In this document: positions 1 through 11,900 of the stretch, piece after piece
Position numbering within the stretch: position 1 is the first letter of the stretch
Layout: each line of letters opens with the position of its first letter
Origin: Paraspadella gotoi
Lineage: Eukaryota > Chaetognatha
Assembly: GCA_051294375.1 (NCBI GenBank)
Contig: CM119267.1
Span: 15,602,105 to 15,666,104 of the forward strand
Length of the DNA: 64,000 bases
Direction of reading: 5' to 3'
The notes under the pieces: model-generated
Seen by the model: only the letters and a program-made list of their open reading frames with translations
Told to the model about the DNA's origin: nothing
Databases searched by the model: none
Made by a program: the position numbers and the translations under genes

Positions 1-483
1 ATATTGACTCGTATGCGGAGGGGCCGAGATAGGAACGACACGGCTTTGGCTCCGTGGAATGTACAAAGACTGGTCTCTAACAGTGTTGTACTCCTTGGAA
101 GAAGCCAAACGTTTACGGAAATCGGGGTCTCGACCACATCTGTCCCATTGGATTAAATGGTCCGAGTAGTGAGGCTGGGACCCTTGACGGTACGACTGAG
201 GATCATGCCTGGAGGGTTCTTGGCGGTATGGTGGGGCTTTGGAACGGTGGGTCAGTGAAGACTCTCGACGAAGATGAGAATCTGAACGGTAAGAGCTAGC
301 CTCTGGACGGTACGCCTGAGGCGAATGGTAGGAACGTGGGTCCGACTGGTAGTTTCTGGGCGAACGCTGTCTGTGTATGGAGGTGCGATCTTCGTAGTGA
401 CCGCGCTTCGACGAAGCACGATGATCGTACGGCGGAAAACGCATCGGATCTTCCGACCGGGAATCAAAATGAGAACGTTTCAT
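1..483 (-). CDS. Arg/Ser/Tyr-rich protein, N-terminal part, cut by window edge
   Basis: Reading from an ATG at 483 toward the left edge gives 161 codons without a stop, so this is the start of a gene that runs out of the window. The ATG has an A-rich context and the product begins MKRSHFDSRSEDP. The visible protein is very polar and low in complexity: many Arg-Ser, Ser-Tyr, Tyr-Arg and Ser-His pairs, frequent Pro and Asp, no hydrophobic segment, and no catalytic motif. The composition resembles the disordered arms of RNA-processing proteins, but I do not recognise the family. The next gene upstream, VIPAS39, ends 144 bp away on the same strand. The open frame over 483 bp and the lack of a comparable frame on the other strand support coding. 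The first intron could begin beyond the window. Confidence 0.6.
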   Translation of the reverse strand, partial: MKRSHFDSRSEDPMRFPPYDHRASSKRGHYEDRTSIHRQRSPRNYQSDPRSYHSPQAYRPEASSYRSDSHLRRESSLTHRSKAPPYRQEPSRHDPQSYRQGSQPHYSDHLIQWDRCGRDPDFRKRLASSKEYNTVRDQSLYIPRSQSRVVPISAPPHTSQY

Positions 484-627
484 TTTTTATGCCAGTCACC
501 AATATATACTAACAAAATAGAAAAAATTTGGAGAAATATAAAACATTAATCTTTGTATGTATTTAACATTAGTGACTAGATGATCAAAAAAAATAAACGT
601 TGAAAAACCCGAAAAGCGCTAAGAAAA

Positions 628-2726
628 TTAATTCTTCCACTTTATGTTGGGGTTTTTCAGCAGCAGATCTGCATGGATCGCGTTCTCCGGTTTCAGTTTT
701 CTCGCGTAGTCAATGAGGCCGAGCCTGTCCCGTTCCGTGGCGAAGGCGTCGACGGCGGCTAAATGACACCCGATTTTTATCGCCGTCGCCAATCGATCAC
801 CAACGTCATTAACTTCTAACAGGTAGGAGGCAACCATTCGTGACTCGGCACCCTTCAAAGAATATTATCTGGGTATTGATTATTTGATTACAAGGTAAAA
901 ACTAACTTTCTCATTCTAACCTGCTTCGACAAAATGGAGGCAACCGTTTTAAAATCCAAATCGACCTTGCGTTTCTCCTTGCCGAAAAAAGACTTTGTCT
1001 TAAGTAGTTTGTCCACTTCCGTCCAGCGCTTTAGCCGTGCGTGCGCTCGCAGCGCTACCCAAGCGTGTTGTTTCTGAGAGAGGCCGAAAGTCTTCCGCAG
1101 GAACTCAGGGCTGCCGAAGCAGCTGACCGGCTCTCCGTAATGGTAAGTGACGCAGTAGTTGAGTGACGTGAGCAGTGGGAGATCGATGAGGCTTGATGGT
1201 CGGGGAATGCGGGCAAATATTTCCAATTCTGGTGGAAGATTAGGTTCGGGTAAAGGCGGCGAAGATTGTTGCTCAGCCCGGAGTCGCAGCAACGTCTCTT
1301 TGGCCTTGGCGGCGACCTCCGCGTCTGACTGATCGATCGGCTGTTGAACTTCGAGGAGCTGGATTTGTTGCTGAATCAAAGCGGCGTCTTTGGCGAGGAA
1401 GGGGTCGGAAAGATAATGTGCTTGGAGGCAAGACTTTAGAGCACGGACTTTTTGTTGAGGATTCTTCATTTTCGTTGCTTGACCGAACTTTAAGATGGCA
1501 GCTTCCTCGTTGAAGCCGAACATACCGAGGGTCTCGATCAAATCGGATGTTCGAGAAGTTTGCCTCAAGTACTGTCAATAAATAAAAATAAACGTTCTCA
1601 ATTGGGCATTCCCAATAATTTTCTCATTTTCTCTTCGTACCTGCAAATAATGATCTCTCGCCGCGGGACGGGATTGAATCTCGGCCAAAAACAAATTGGT
1701 TTTGACAGTTTTATGAAAGAAAACGACGGCGGCGGTAAGAGCGTCCCCGTCGCCGCAATCGACGGCGGCGTCCAGCAAGGCCAGTTTTTCGTTCAAAGAT
1801 TTGTAGGTCTCAAGGGTATAGACCTGGAATAAGGAATTTGAAAATACGTACTACAGTAAAAAAAAAAAAATCAACAATCTTGCCTGCCCAGTTAACATGC
1901 GCTTGACCGTTTCCTCGACTGGAAGAGACGTCCAACGCGAAGATTCAGCCGCCGCCAATTTGCGTTTGTAAGAATTGAGATCCGACTTTTAAAAAAAATT
2001 AAAGGAGGGAAAAATCAAATTTCACGGAAATGTTATCTGTCGAATTCATTGCCATTTGGTTACCTACCTGCAACTTGGCTCGTTCGGTGGCGTCTCCCAG
2101 CTTTGATTTTGATATATTTTTGGTAGGCTTATCTATAAAGTCTTCCGGTTCTTCCTCCTTTAGTATGGCGCCGGCCAAAGTTTTGGCCAGTTCTTTCATC
2201 TCCTTTTCCTCCTCATATTTTCCTGATCGCCCCAACGAAGAAGTCTTACTGAGAAAAAAAAAAAGGGATTAATTTTCATCGTTTTCGCATGTTTAAAACG
2301 AGATAAACTTGTCTTACTGTTCTGGTTTCTTCTTTTTCTGTTTATCCGAAATCGGATAGCGGTACCGGGCACTCTGCGCGCTTAAAGCGCTCGAAGATAC
2401 CAATTCTCCCGACCAATTTACGACCTCTAAAAAAAATTGTGGTTTGAAAACTAAAAAATAATTCAAAGCATTTTTTTCCTACCGACATCATCATTATCCC
2501 CTTCCGGACCAACGGCGTCGTCTTCTTCGAACAAGTTTTTCCATTTGTTCGAACTAAACCAGAATTCGTCAGTTTCGTCATCGTCGTCGAACAACGGCTT
2601 TTTCATTTCCGGAAATAAAACAATCGGCTCTTCATCGCCAAATAACCGCTTTTCCATTTCCGGAGATAAAATCACCTCTTCGTCTTCGTCATCGAAAAGC
2701 TGATTGCGTCTATCCGCAAATGACAT
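628..2726 (-). CDS. VIPAS39: VIPAS39 / SPE-39 homologue (endosomal trafficking, VPS33B partner)
   Basis: Seven exons on the minus strand: 2726-2483, 2426-2318, 2248-2068, 1985-1884, 1823-1641, 1571-921, 852-628. All phases agree and give 564 residues (the human protein is about 490). The N-terminus is acidic and disordered with repeated Asp/Glu runs, as in the family. The second half is a Vps16-C-type helical region. Landmarks that match the family are the segment PLLTSLNYCVTYHYGE, the following FLRKTFGLSQKQ, and a C-terminus ending in IKWKN. In animals VIPAS39 binds VPS33B (CHEVI complex) and works in endosome-to-lysosome and apical sorting. Introns are 56-82 bp. The intron at 1824-1883 has a GC donor (AG/GCAAG). 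A CAG acceptor-like site lies only 5 nt before the ATG, and COG4 ends 204 bp upstream. Confidence 0.93.
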
Positions 2727-2930
2727 TTTCACTGCAAGTGAACGCTTGATTAAGAGAAAAAAATCTGAAAAATTAAAATTTGGGAATAATACTAATCGTC
2801 GCACATCATCGGAAGTCATCGTACTCGGAACCCGGAATGCGATAATAGGAATATTTCTGGATTCTTAGAGTAGAGAGGATATAAGTTTTAAACTGACTAG
2901 AGTAGGCACTGAGAAGCAATTCACTGAATT

Positions 2931-5900
2931 TTACAGCCGCCTGATCACATTGTTAACGTCCTCAGATCGAAAGTCAGCCCTGAGACCCATTACAACCTTA
3001 ATTTCATGCTTGGACCACCAGCCCCAGGATCCCAAAGCAGCTCCGCCACCTCCCCCCACAATTCCTCGATCTCCGAAGGGATCTCAAGATTGAGGATAGA
3101 CGCCATCTGAGTTAATTTTGTAAACTTGTCCCTGATAGTCCAGCTGGTCGTCGACGAAAGGTATGCCATAAGGCTGCGTAGTTCCTTTCAAATTGAAGGC
3201 CGCCCAGTCGATTGAAGGTCGATTTGGCTATAGCCTTCTCTAAGCGCGCCACGATTTCCGCCGTCAACTGGGCCACCAGCCCGTCGTAGTTGTTGGCTGT
3301 GAGGGCGTCTTTGAAACTAGTCAATAGAGAGTCGAGGCAGACGATAAGCGCCTGCACCCAAGGGTCGTTTGCTTCGTAATTTGCAAACTCTTCTTCGGAA
3401 ATGTCGTGACTGATGGCGGCGAAGTTGTCGACAAAGGGTTTGATTCGAGGTTTGAGCACATTGGCGCGAAGTTGGGCAAGACCTAGGTCAATCAGTTCCT
3501 GGAATCTTTTGGAGACGAGGACAAGATCGGAGATGCCCGATTCGACTTTGGCCAGAGATTGAGGACGCCAGTCACGCGATGAAGCTGTTCGGCGACACTC
3601 GTCCTCGAACGTCTTGCAAAGCGTCTGTACGTATTCCGAGGAGACTTCCGCGTTGTTCAACGAACTGAGGAACAATGCTTTGTCCCTTTCCGAATCCTTG
3701 GCGCTTTGAATTTTGCCCTACGGTGATCGCAAAAACATGAAGATTAGATTAACTCATTAAGTGTTTTTTTTAAACCGCTGAAGCAACTTTTTTACCTGTT
3801 GAAAAGACGACTGCATCAAGCTGTACGCTTGGTTGAAGTCGAGACTTCCCCAGGCCGCGAAACCGGCAGCGTTACTCAATCGGGTCTTTAAGATATCGTG
3901 ATACTCGGAATCGAGAATGGCACTGGTGTGGTTCAACATGGCGCAAGTAACATCCGCGGATCCCGAGGAGAGGGCGCGTCGAAGACATTTTTTGATAATA
4001 AAGAAAACGTCATCGACCTGACAGGTAAAAAAAGTTGTAAAGTTAAAACAAAATAAAAAAATTAAATCCCAAACTTTAAAACGCACCATAGAAGAAGTAG
4101 CTTGTCCGTGCTCTTCATCAATGCTATCAAGAGATTCGGCTTTGGCCACTGAAATACGCATGAAATATTCTTCCATGAGTACATAATGTCCCATTACCTA
4201 AAATAAAAACATTCATAAAAACAATTCGAAAACATTCTTTTTTTAATTAATTAACAGTAATACAACCTAAAATCATTAAAACTATAATGACCCAAGTTAC
4301 CCAACCCTCTATTATTTGAAACAACCTCCTGCATGGTCCGACATAATTCGCTGTTGGAGATTATATCATCCTTGAGAGAGGCCAACTGCCGATCTTGCTC
4401 GTCATCCTCAAAGGATTCTACGTCGGACTGGAGGCGGACTTGAAGAAACCTCCAATACACTTCCGTTCGCGTGTTCAGTAAGATCACTTCACTGAGGAGC
4501 AGATCCAGTTCCTTCGGATCGATACCGTTTTCTAAAAATGTATTTAAAATTATTTACAATGAAACGCCGTTTTTTCGTACCTAGAATCGGTTCCGCACAA
4601 ACTGTGTACTCAATCAAATTTGATAAAATTTGGCATGAAGGTAGACACTGGCTATACAAATGGAACTATCGAGGGGATTTTTGATATTCAACCCCAGAGA
4701 GGAGATACAGGGCCCCGGGATTGTAGCCCTCGGGGACGAAAAAAGCCAAATTTTTTTTTTTAATTTACACGAATTGATAATTAATAAAAAAACATTTTAT
4801 ACATGTAAAATTGATATTTTTGTTAATTTGACGTTTTTTGAAGATGCATGGTTCATCATTTTACTTCAAATTTTCTCATTGTTTATTCCAAATCTAGCTA
4901 TGAACCGCTGATGTTCTATGGACATAAAAATTAAGGTTAACTAAGTTTGTTGGTGACCGATGATGGAAAGAAAAATTGTCGCGGTTAAAAAGTATTTCAA
5001 CATGAATTAATTTATTCAATAAGAAATATACAAAATATAAATAAACATTTTGCATTATTTGGTATGTAAGAGATAACATTGCTTAGAAATAAACTAAATG
5101 AGATTGAGATTTCAATCATCTCATTTGCATATAGTAGTAAATCATTTTAAGTCCAATTGATTTTTGTACTGTAATATTTTAGGCAATATATTTGGATTTT
5201 GATATTACTTTTCTAAATATTGTTTATAGTTTATATTTGGATTCAGTGGATATTTTGTCATGAATTTGATAGATATAGTTATGGTCATTAATGATTGAGA
5301 GTTTATCTCTGTCGCTGGGACGCGTTTTCATAACACATAAATTACTGTTATTATTCAAGAGGTGAAAATGCAATGGTCAGCTTGGATCAAGGGAAGTACT
5401 CTCATGTTAGTAGTCGCACGATACTCTGAAGTCCTTGCTCAATGTATTTAAGTGTTGAATAGTTGTATTAAATAAACATAATAGTTATAATAATAAAAGA
5501 TAAATTAATGTTTCTATTTGTATTTAAGTTATTTAGCTAATTGTAATAAAATCTCAGGTAAACTAGAAGAGGCAGCGCGGCACTAGATCACTGAAGATAT
5601 AAGTAACAAATAATATTTAATTCATAGCCTGAGTCCCAACTCCTATAGTGGTTGGCATCGGGTTGTGGAAAGATAACGATCCTCAGGGAAGCCCGCGCAT
5701 TATATTTAATATTTTAGCTCTAAAAATATAAATATTTTATATTATTTTTTATTCTATTTGCGGCGGCAACACTATCAGAGTCTCATCTTGTTGACAATGC
5801 CATTTCATACCGTTCTCGCCGGTTTATGACAGCAAAGTTCCATGGAGAAATGGGAGAGGCTTGAGTTTTTGCAAAGCTTCAACTCAACTGAAGTGTCAAT

Positions 5901-8900
5901 TCTATTTCATCATTGAGGTAAACTTTGTCATTTCGTGCTGTTCTCATACAGCCATTGACAGCAAATTCTCTTGGGAGAAGGTAGTGGGCAGCCTGGTTTT
6001 TGCAGCTTCATACCACAAAATGGAGTGTCAAATAACTTTGTACAGCAATTCTTTTTTTCAAGTTCTCTATTCATTCCAGACCCAGGCAGCATAGACTGTT
6101 TCAGGCCCAAAAACTAAGATCAGCTTTTGCGGCTCAACAAGCTTTTAATTATACCTGGCATTTGGGTTTGAGAAACACATCGTCATTTAGGAATTCTAAC
6201 AGGATCTCCTTTCCGGTGTCAGGGGACACCAAAACTTCCACAATGGCCAACCCACTTCAACAATACGTCACACCCGCCGGTGTCCTACTCTGCGTCTCTC
6301 ACACCTCTAATCTCGCTACAAAAAGCTCGTCAAAACTGCTTCAAGACTTCATTTCTACAAAATTCGTCGGTGGGTCCCTGTTCACTTCCTGTGCTGAACT
6401 CTGTGGGGGAAGATCAGAGGTCAAAAAAAAACTTATGAGAATTCATACCACTGCTTTTGTGTCTTCTTTTCTGCTGAAATTTATTATTTATTTACAAGTC
6501 AATGACTAAGGCTAACTTATTCTGTTACACTTGCAATGTATTTGCTTAAATTCACAACATTTGTATTTTCCTCAGATTCCGAGTCCTTTTGATCCAAGCT
6601 CAAATAAAAACTTTGTGGGACATAAGCGCCTGTCCAACCTCTTGACTTCCTTCACACCTCTCAACCTATCTTGGTGCTCTTCTGGTACTCACCTTGTCAA
6701 GCTTCTTTGCAAGGCGATCGCCCACATGGTTTTGAAGCTACATCCCCCAAGTGGAACTGTACGCAAGTTGCTGCCATCCGATCCCAAGGGCGCATCAATT
6801 CATAAACTGCTGAGTACTCAAATGTGTTTGCAGATCTAACTCTTTGGATTGCGTGGACTTTTGGCGCCGCTTCTTATAGTAGAAATAAATAACATCTTAA
6901 GCCACATTAATATTGGCCATTTTGGACACAATTGCAAAATTTACTTTAAATGTAACTCTTTAAACAGCCTATATTTGGCACATGTTCAGCGTCTCCAATC
7001 AAGCCCACATCTCATTAATTACTGATTTTTTATATTTTCTCATCGATATACTTCATTACATCTTAGCATACCACCAGCCCCTTTTTCAAATCCGTTCCTA
7101 ATCTCAAAATTTTTCTATTTTCAACTTATTCATGTCGCTTTCAACTAGTTTCCACCAGACGTTACTTCAAGCAATCACTCCATGCTAATTTCAATTTTAA
7201 TCACCGCATGTTCATATTTCAAGATTCTTCCATTCCATTCCATTTCACCTGCGTTTTGGCATTCAAATTTCAATTGTATTTCTCAGTCAATAAGTGGAAA
7301 TAGTCGTCTGGAATATCTTTACCAGCTGGCAAATAATAGACAATCTACCATGAATACAGCAAATCCTTTATAACATAGAGCTCTCTGAAGTCAAGACGAT
7401 TGCCCACAGGAAAGCACTTCTTTCACCTACAGCTCAATGAGAGTTTGCGTGCAATCAACTCCAAACAAGTAAGTCAAATTTTGACAACATCTATATTTTA
7501 TTATAAATTTAGTTATGGTTAATCATTATTTTTTTTTTTGCCTGTCCTTTATGGGACCTTATGGGTAGCGTAATTATAGGTTTATGATAATTGTTATTTT
7601 TTTTCTGCCCGCCTTTTTGGCAACTAATTGTTGCTCCGTGAAGTGGGGTTCTTATTTGGGCGATAGCCGTACTGGCGACCTGAGGTGCTGCACCGATCAC
7701 TGGGCATAAACCTTTTGTGCTTGCTGATGTTCGCTATTTATCACATAATTAACCGTTTGATTCCATTTTCTTACTCGCAATCGATCATGAATCCATTGGA
7801 ATAAATAAATATAGAAACCTTTCTGCTTATGGGCGAGAACAGCTAAGATAAGAAACTTGTTTGTCAAATATACTCCGAAGCTGTAGTTGTGGCGCACTTC
7901 CAGATGAAGCTACCAATGAAATTATAACAAATGCTTATCTCAAATACGGCTTCCAACGAAACTGGAAGATTTGGCTTTAAAATCTATGAAAGCTCTGAAA
8001 ACAGAAACATATTGGCCTGCCTATAAAGATTGAGCTCAAACAAAAACTTTCAGACCCCTGCAAAAGAACAAAGATTTCAAAGACAATATGGGAATTCTTT
8101 AAATGGGATTCAAGAGATCACTGTTACATGTCTTTGAAAACCAGTCATGCACAAAACTCAAGATCTTCATCCGCTTGTAGCTCAATCAATGAACTCTTCA
8201 ACCAGGCAAATTCACAAAGATTCATTGGCTGGTTCTTCCACCTCTTATATCTAAAGCTTTGTTGATGCAGGAATACCCCCAAGACTTATGATATAACAAA
8301 AAGCGCGTGAACGAGCTGAAAAGTTCAAACTATTACTCAATAAAGATGATAAATCCAATGCTGACAGCAACCTGCTGGATTAAACAACAAGTAACGGCCT
8401 CCACTGCATGGAGCAATGGCAGAACCCAATGGTTGAACTCTTGCCTGTAAAATTTCTCAAGTTGACCATGACTCACAAACAGATGATAGAACTCAGCAAG
8501 AAACCAATGAAACATAAAAGAAATGCTGGAAAGAACAATGAAGATGGAAAGAGAAAGGGAAGAAGAAATTATCACTGTTCAGCAATCTGGAAGATCAAAT
8601 TACGAACACATAGATAAATCACAAATCAACGATTTTATGATTATAAACCCCAAAGATGAACGTTTCAAACATGATCACTCTCAAGATCAGCCCTTGGAAT
8701 ATGATAAAGCTATCAAAAGCCGGCAGGAAGGATATCACGATATGATGACAGCGCTGTGCAAAAGATTCTATTTTGAATACCAAAAAGGCCGTACTATCCT
8801 CAACAAGACTCTTTTAACTTACAGATTTCCACACAAAGATGAATACAGAAAGAAGACACTATTATGGATGAAGTCTTGATTCAGATGAATAAAACATAAA

Positions 8901-11900
8901 ATGGCTGTCAAATATCGAGGACGTTATCATTCCCATAGTGCCGCAGGGAATTATTTTATCTTTCTCACCTTTTTATATATATTATTATATATTTAGAAAT
9001 ATTTATTTATGTATTTATTATATATCTTTATATGTGTAATATTGGAGTTTAGTCTCAAGATGAATATATTTGCCTTGGTGTTTGTGGTCAGCATACTTAA
9101 TCTTATTTTGAACGCCTGTGAATAATTTGGAGTTTGTCTCATGAATATCCTTTATTTGCCTTGGTGTTTGTGTTCAGCATACACTCTTATTGTGGACGGC
9201 GAGTGAACATAATTGGGAAAAGCTATTTATATTATTTGCTTCTGGACGAATTTTCCATTGATGTACCAAGATCGTTATGTCAACAACTGATCATCCTACT
9301 TCCATATCTAACTCAATCTGCATAACGAATGGAGGTACGATCCACAGTTTTAGGTAACTACTTTTGCAACATTTTGTAGAATTTTATAATAGACTTTTGA
9401 ATAACTTTTTACGCAATATCTTAGTCTCTGATTTTGCGAACCATGAATGGGGTAATTTGGGCAAAAAGAGGACGTTTTGTTTTTTTGAATGGTTGTGAAC
9501 GCAATGTAGAGATACATTCTTAGAATAATACTAATGAAGATTGAGATTTCTCAATCTCATTTGCATATAGTAGTAAGTCATTTTAAAGTGCCAATTGATT
9601 TTTTGTACTGTAAGATATTTTTTAGCATATATTTGGATTTTATATTTACTTTTCTAATTTGTTTAGTAGTTTAATTGATTTCATGGATAATTTTTGTCAA
9701 ATGATTTTGATAGATTAGTTATGTCATTAATGATTGAGGTTTATCTCTGTCTGGCTGACCTTTTTCATAAGACATAATAGCTTTATAATTCAATGAGGTG
9801 AAATCAATTGGTCAGGCTTGGATCAAGGGAATGTACTCTCATGGTTAGAGTCCATCATGCTTCTGAAGTCTTGCTCAATGTTTAAAGGTGTGAATTAGTT
9901 GTATTAAAAATAAACCAATAATTAAAAAATAAATAATAAAAGGATTAAATTGATTGGGGGGTTCTTTCTAATTTTGTGTATTTAGTTATTTAGGGCTATG
10001 TAAATAAATCTCAGGTAACTAGAAAAGGCAGCGCGAGGCACTATCACTGAAAGATATAAGTAACAAATAATATTTTAATTCAATAACCTGAGTCCCACTC
10101 ATATAGGTATACCCTTTGTCGGCATCGACTACTGCTTGCATTAGTCTGGGTATGCTCTTATACGGCAAATTGAGGCATGACAGCGAAATGTTTTTCAACA
10201 TCTTACGCAATTTTTTTAAGTCTAATGTTAATATATGCGCATCTTTCCTCTTTTTGGAGAGCTATAATAACACTTTTTTGAACCTGAAAAAGGTGCAAGG
10301 CGTTTAGCATTGCCATTAAAAAAAATTAAATACAATTTTTTTCACTATTTTTTATTTAAAGTAACAATATTTTTTTGACTGTAACTGTCAAGAAAAAACT
10401 ACTGAAAAAAATTCAATGTAAATTTAGAAAATATTCTGATTTTTTTTAAATCAAATAAGTTTTTGAATAAATATCTGTTATAAAAATGTGATTTACTTTT
10501 TTTCTAGATAGTATTTGAAAAATTCAAAAATATTTTTGAGCATTTTTCTCCCTTGTGGGTGACCCCCCTGGGGGCCCATATCTCGGCTCAGGGGTCAAAT
10601 ATTAAAATTCGCTTCGACAGTTCTATTTGCATTCCCCTAATGATCATATATACAAAATTTAAACATACAGATCTGCTCAAAAAAAGTTTAAACTTTGAAC
10701 CCCCTACTATCTCGCTTGTCTGTCGTACTATTAATTAAAAATAGGGTTCATTTGAAAGCCAAGACAAATATCTTTCATCCGAGCCCATGACGAGGTTTTT
10801 AGGCTAAATATTATAGAAGCTGTGCTAAAATTAAAAAAAGGATCCAAATTTTGTCTTAAAATTTTTTTTATCCATCTTTGTTTTTTGTTTTTTTGTGTTT
10901 TTTTACCATGGAAACTTCAAAACAGCTGATCCCCAAAAGAAAAGCTGCAATAGTTGAGCTTTGGAAGGGGGTTTGTCAAGATATAAGATCGCCAGAGTTT
11001 TATTTCCCTCTAACAACCATCTGCAGAGTTGTTAACAAATTTGAAGCAACTGGACACTTAGGACGAGCTGTTGGAAGCAGGCGGCCTCGCATGTCCACGG
11101 AGAGTGAGAATGATAACGTGGATAGTCTCGCAATTCAAGATTGTAAGGCTTCTGCAAGCCAGTTGAGAAAAAAATGGAGATAAGAGGAAGTGTTGCCAGT
11201 CGTTCAATAGTGAATGGGCGGGTTTTCATCGAGGATTGAGCTCTTAGATACAAAACTAAAACCACTCAAAAATGTCATGAGGAAAATGGGATCGAGGTGC
11301 TCAAAGTTGGCCCAGAAACTTACCTGACTGCAACTTCATCGAAAATGATTGGTCAAGGATGAAATGGGATATTTTGCAGTATAACGCCATGACAATCAAC
11401 AAAATCTAAAAAATTTTAAAATGAATTTGGGGAGTTGAACCCTTCATATTTGTGCAGCCCCTAAAACTCTCTCCCTCATTGCAGGGAGGTGGTGTAGAGA
11501 TATGTCCCCCTTTTTCCCCCATTTATTTGTTTGCCTTTTGTTATTACCGTTTCTGCCGATAGATGCCTCTTTTCTTTTCTTTAGGAGATTACACTCCTCT
11601 TTTCTTTTCTTACCAGATATACTAGGCCCATGTAGATTCTTAGGACTTTTCCGCCCGTCACCAAACTGCCTTTTTCGAGGCTACTAGGACGCCCTCATGT
11701 CACCATCCGTCACCTTTGATCACGGCCATAGAGCCCACGACGAGACCACACTCCAAGAGACTTGTGGACGCACTTGTGGTCAGACTTTAGGCTCCGTCAC
11801 AGACTCGTGGACGGACTCGTGGCCCATTACATTCGGCCACACGTGGGTGACGATAGCCTCGCCGATTACTCCTTCTTCACGGCGAGCCGACGTTTTCGGC

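Larger units (their letters stand above)
5065..10105. mobile_element. Probable degenerate LTR-type element inside COG4 intron 3
   Basis: Two long direct repeats (5065-5647 and 9505-10105) enclose about 3.9 kb. Both start with TG, both are AT-rich and both end in a CCTGAGTCCCA-containing segment, which is what a pair of LTRs would look like. The enclosed DNA has no long open frame and I see no reverse transcriptase, protease or integrase motif. The longest frame is 118 codons (8523-8879, plus strand) and is Lys/Glu-rich without recognisable domains. A primer-binding site could not be assigned, and only a short, uncertain target duplication (GGTA) is visible. It could be a non-autonomous LTR element, a decayed copy, or simply a segmental duplication. 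Confidence 0.5.

Noticed and set aside
4561-4680. An extra COG4 exon ending ...CAEPIL before exon 4
   Set aside because: The donor-like AG/GTACG has the right phase at its 3' side, but no acceptor gives the needed phase with exon 3, and other COG4 proteins have no such segment. It also overlaps the inverted repeat.
8523-8879. A plus-strand protein gene of 118 codons
   Set aside because: It is a low-complexity Lys/Glu-rich frame inside the LTR-like element with no retroelement motif, and part of it may be frame-damaged.
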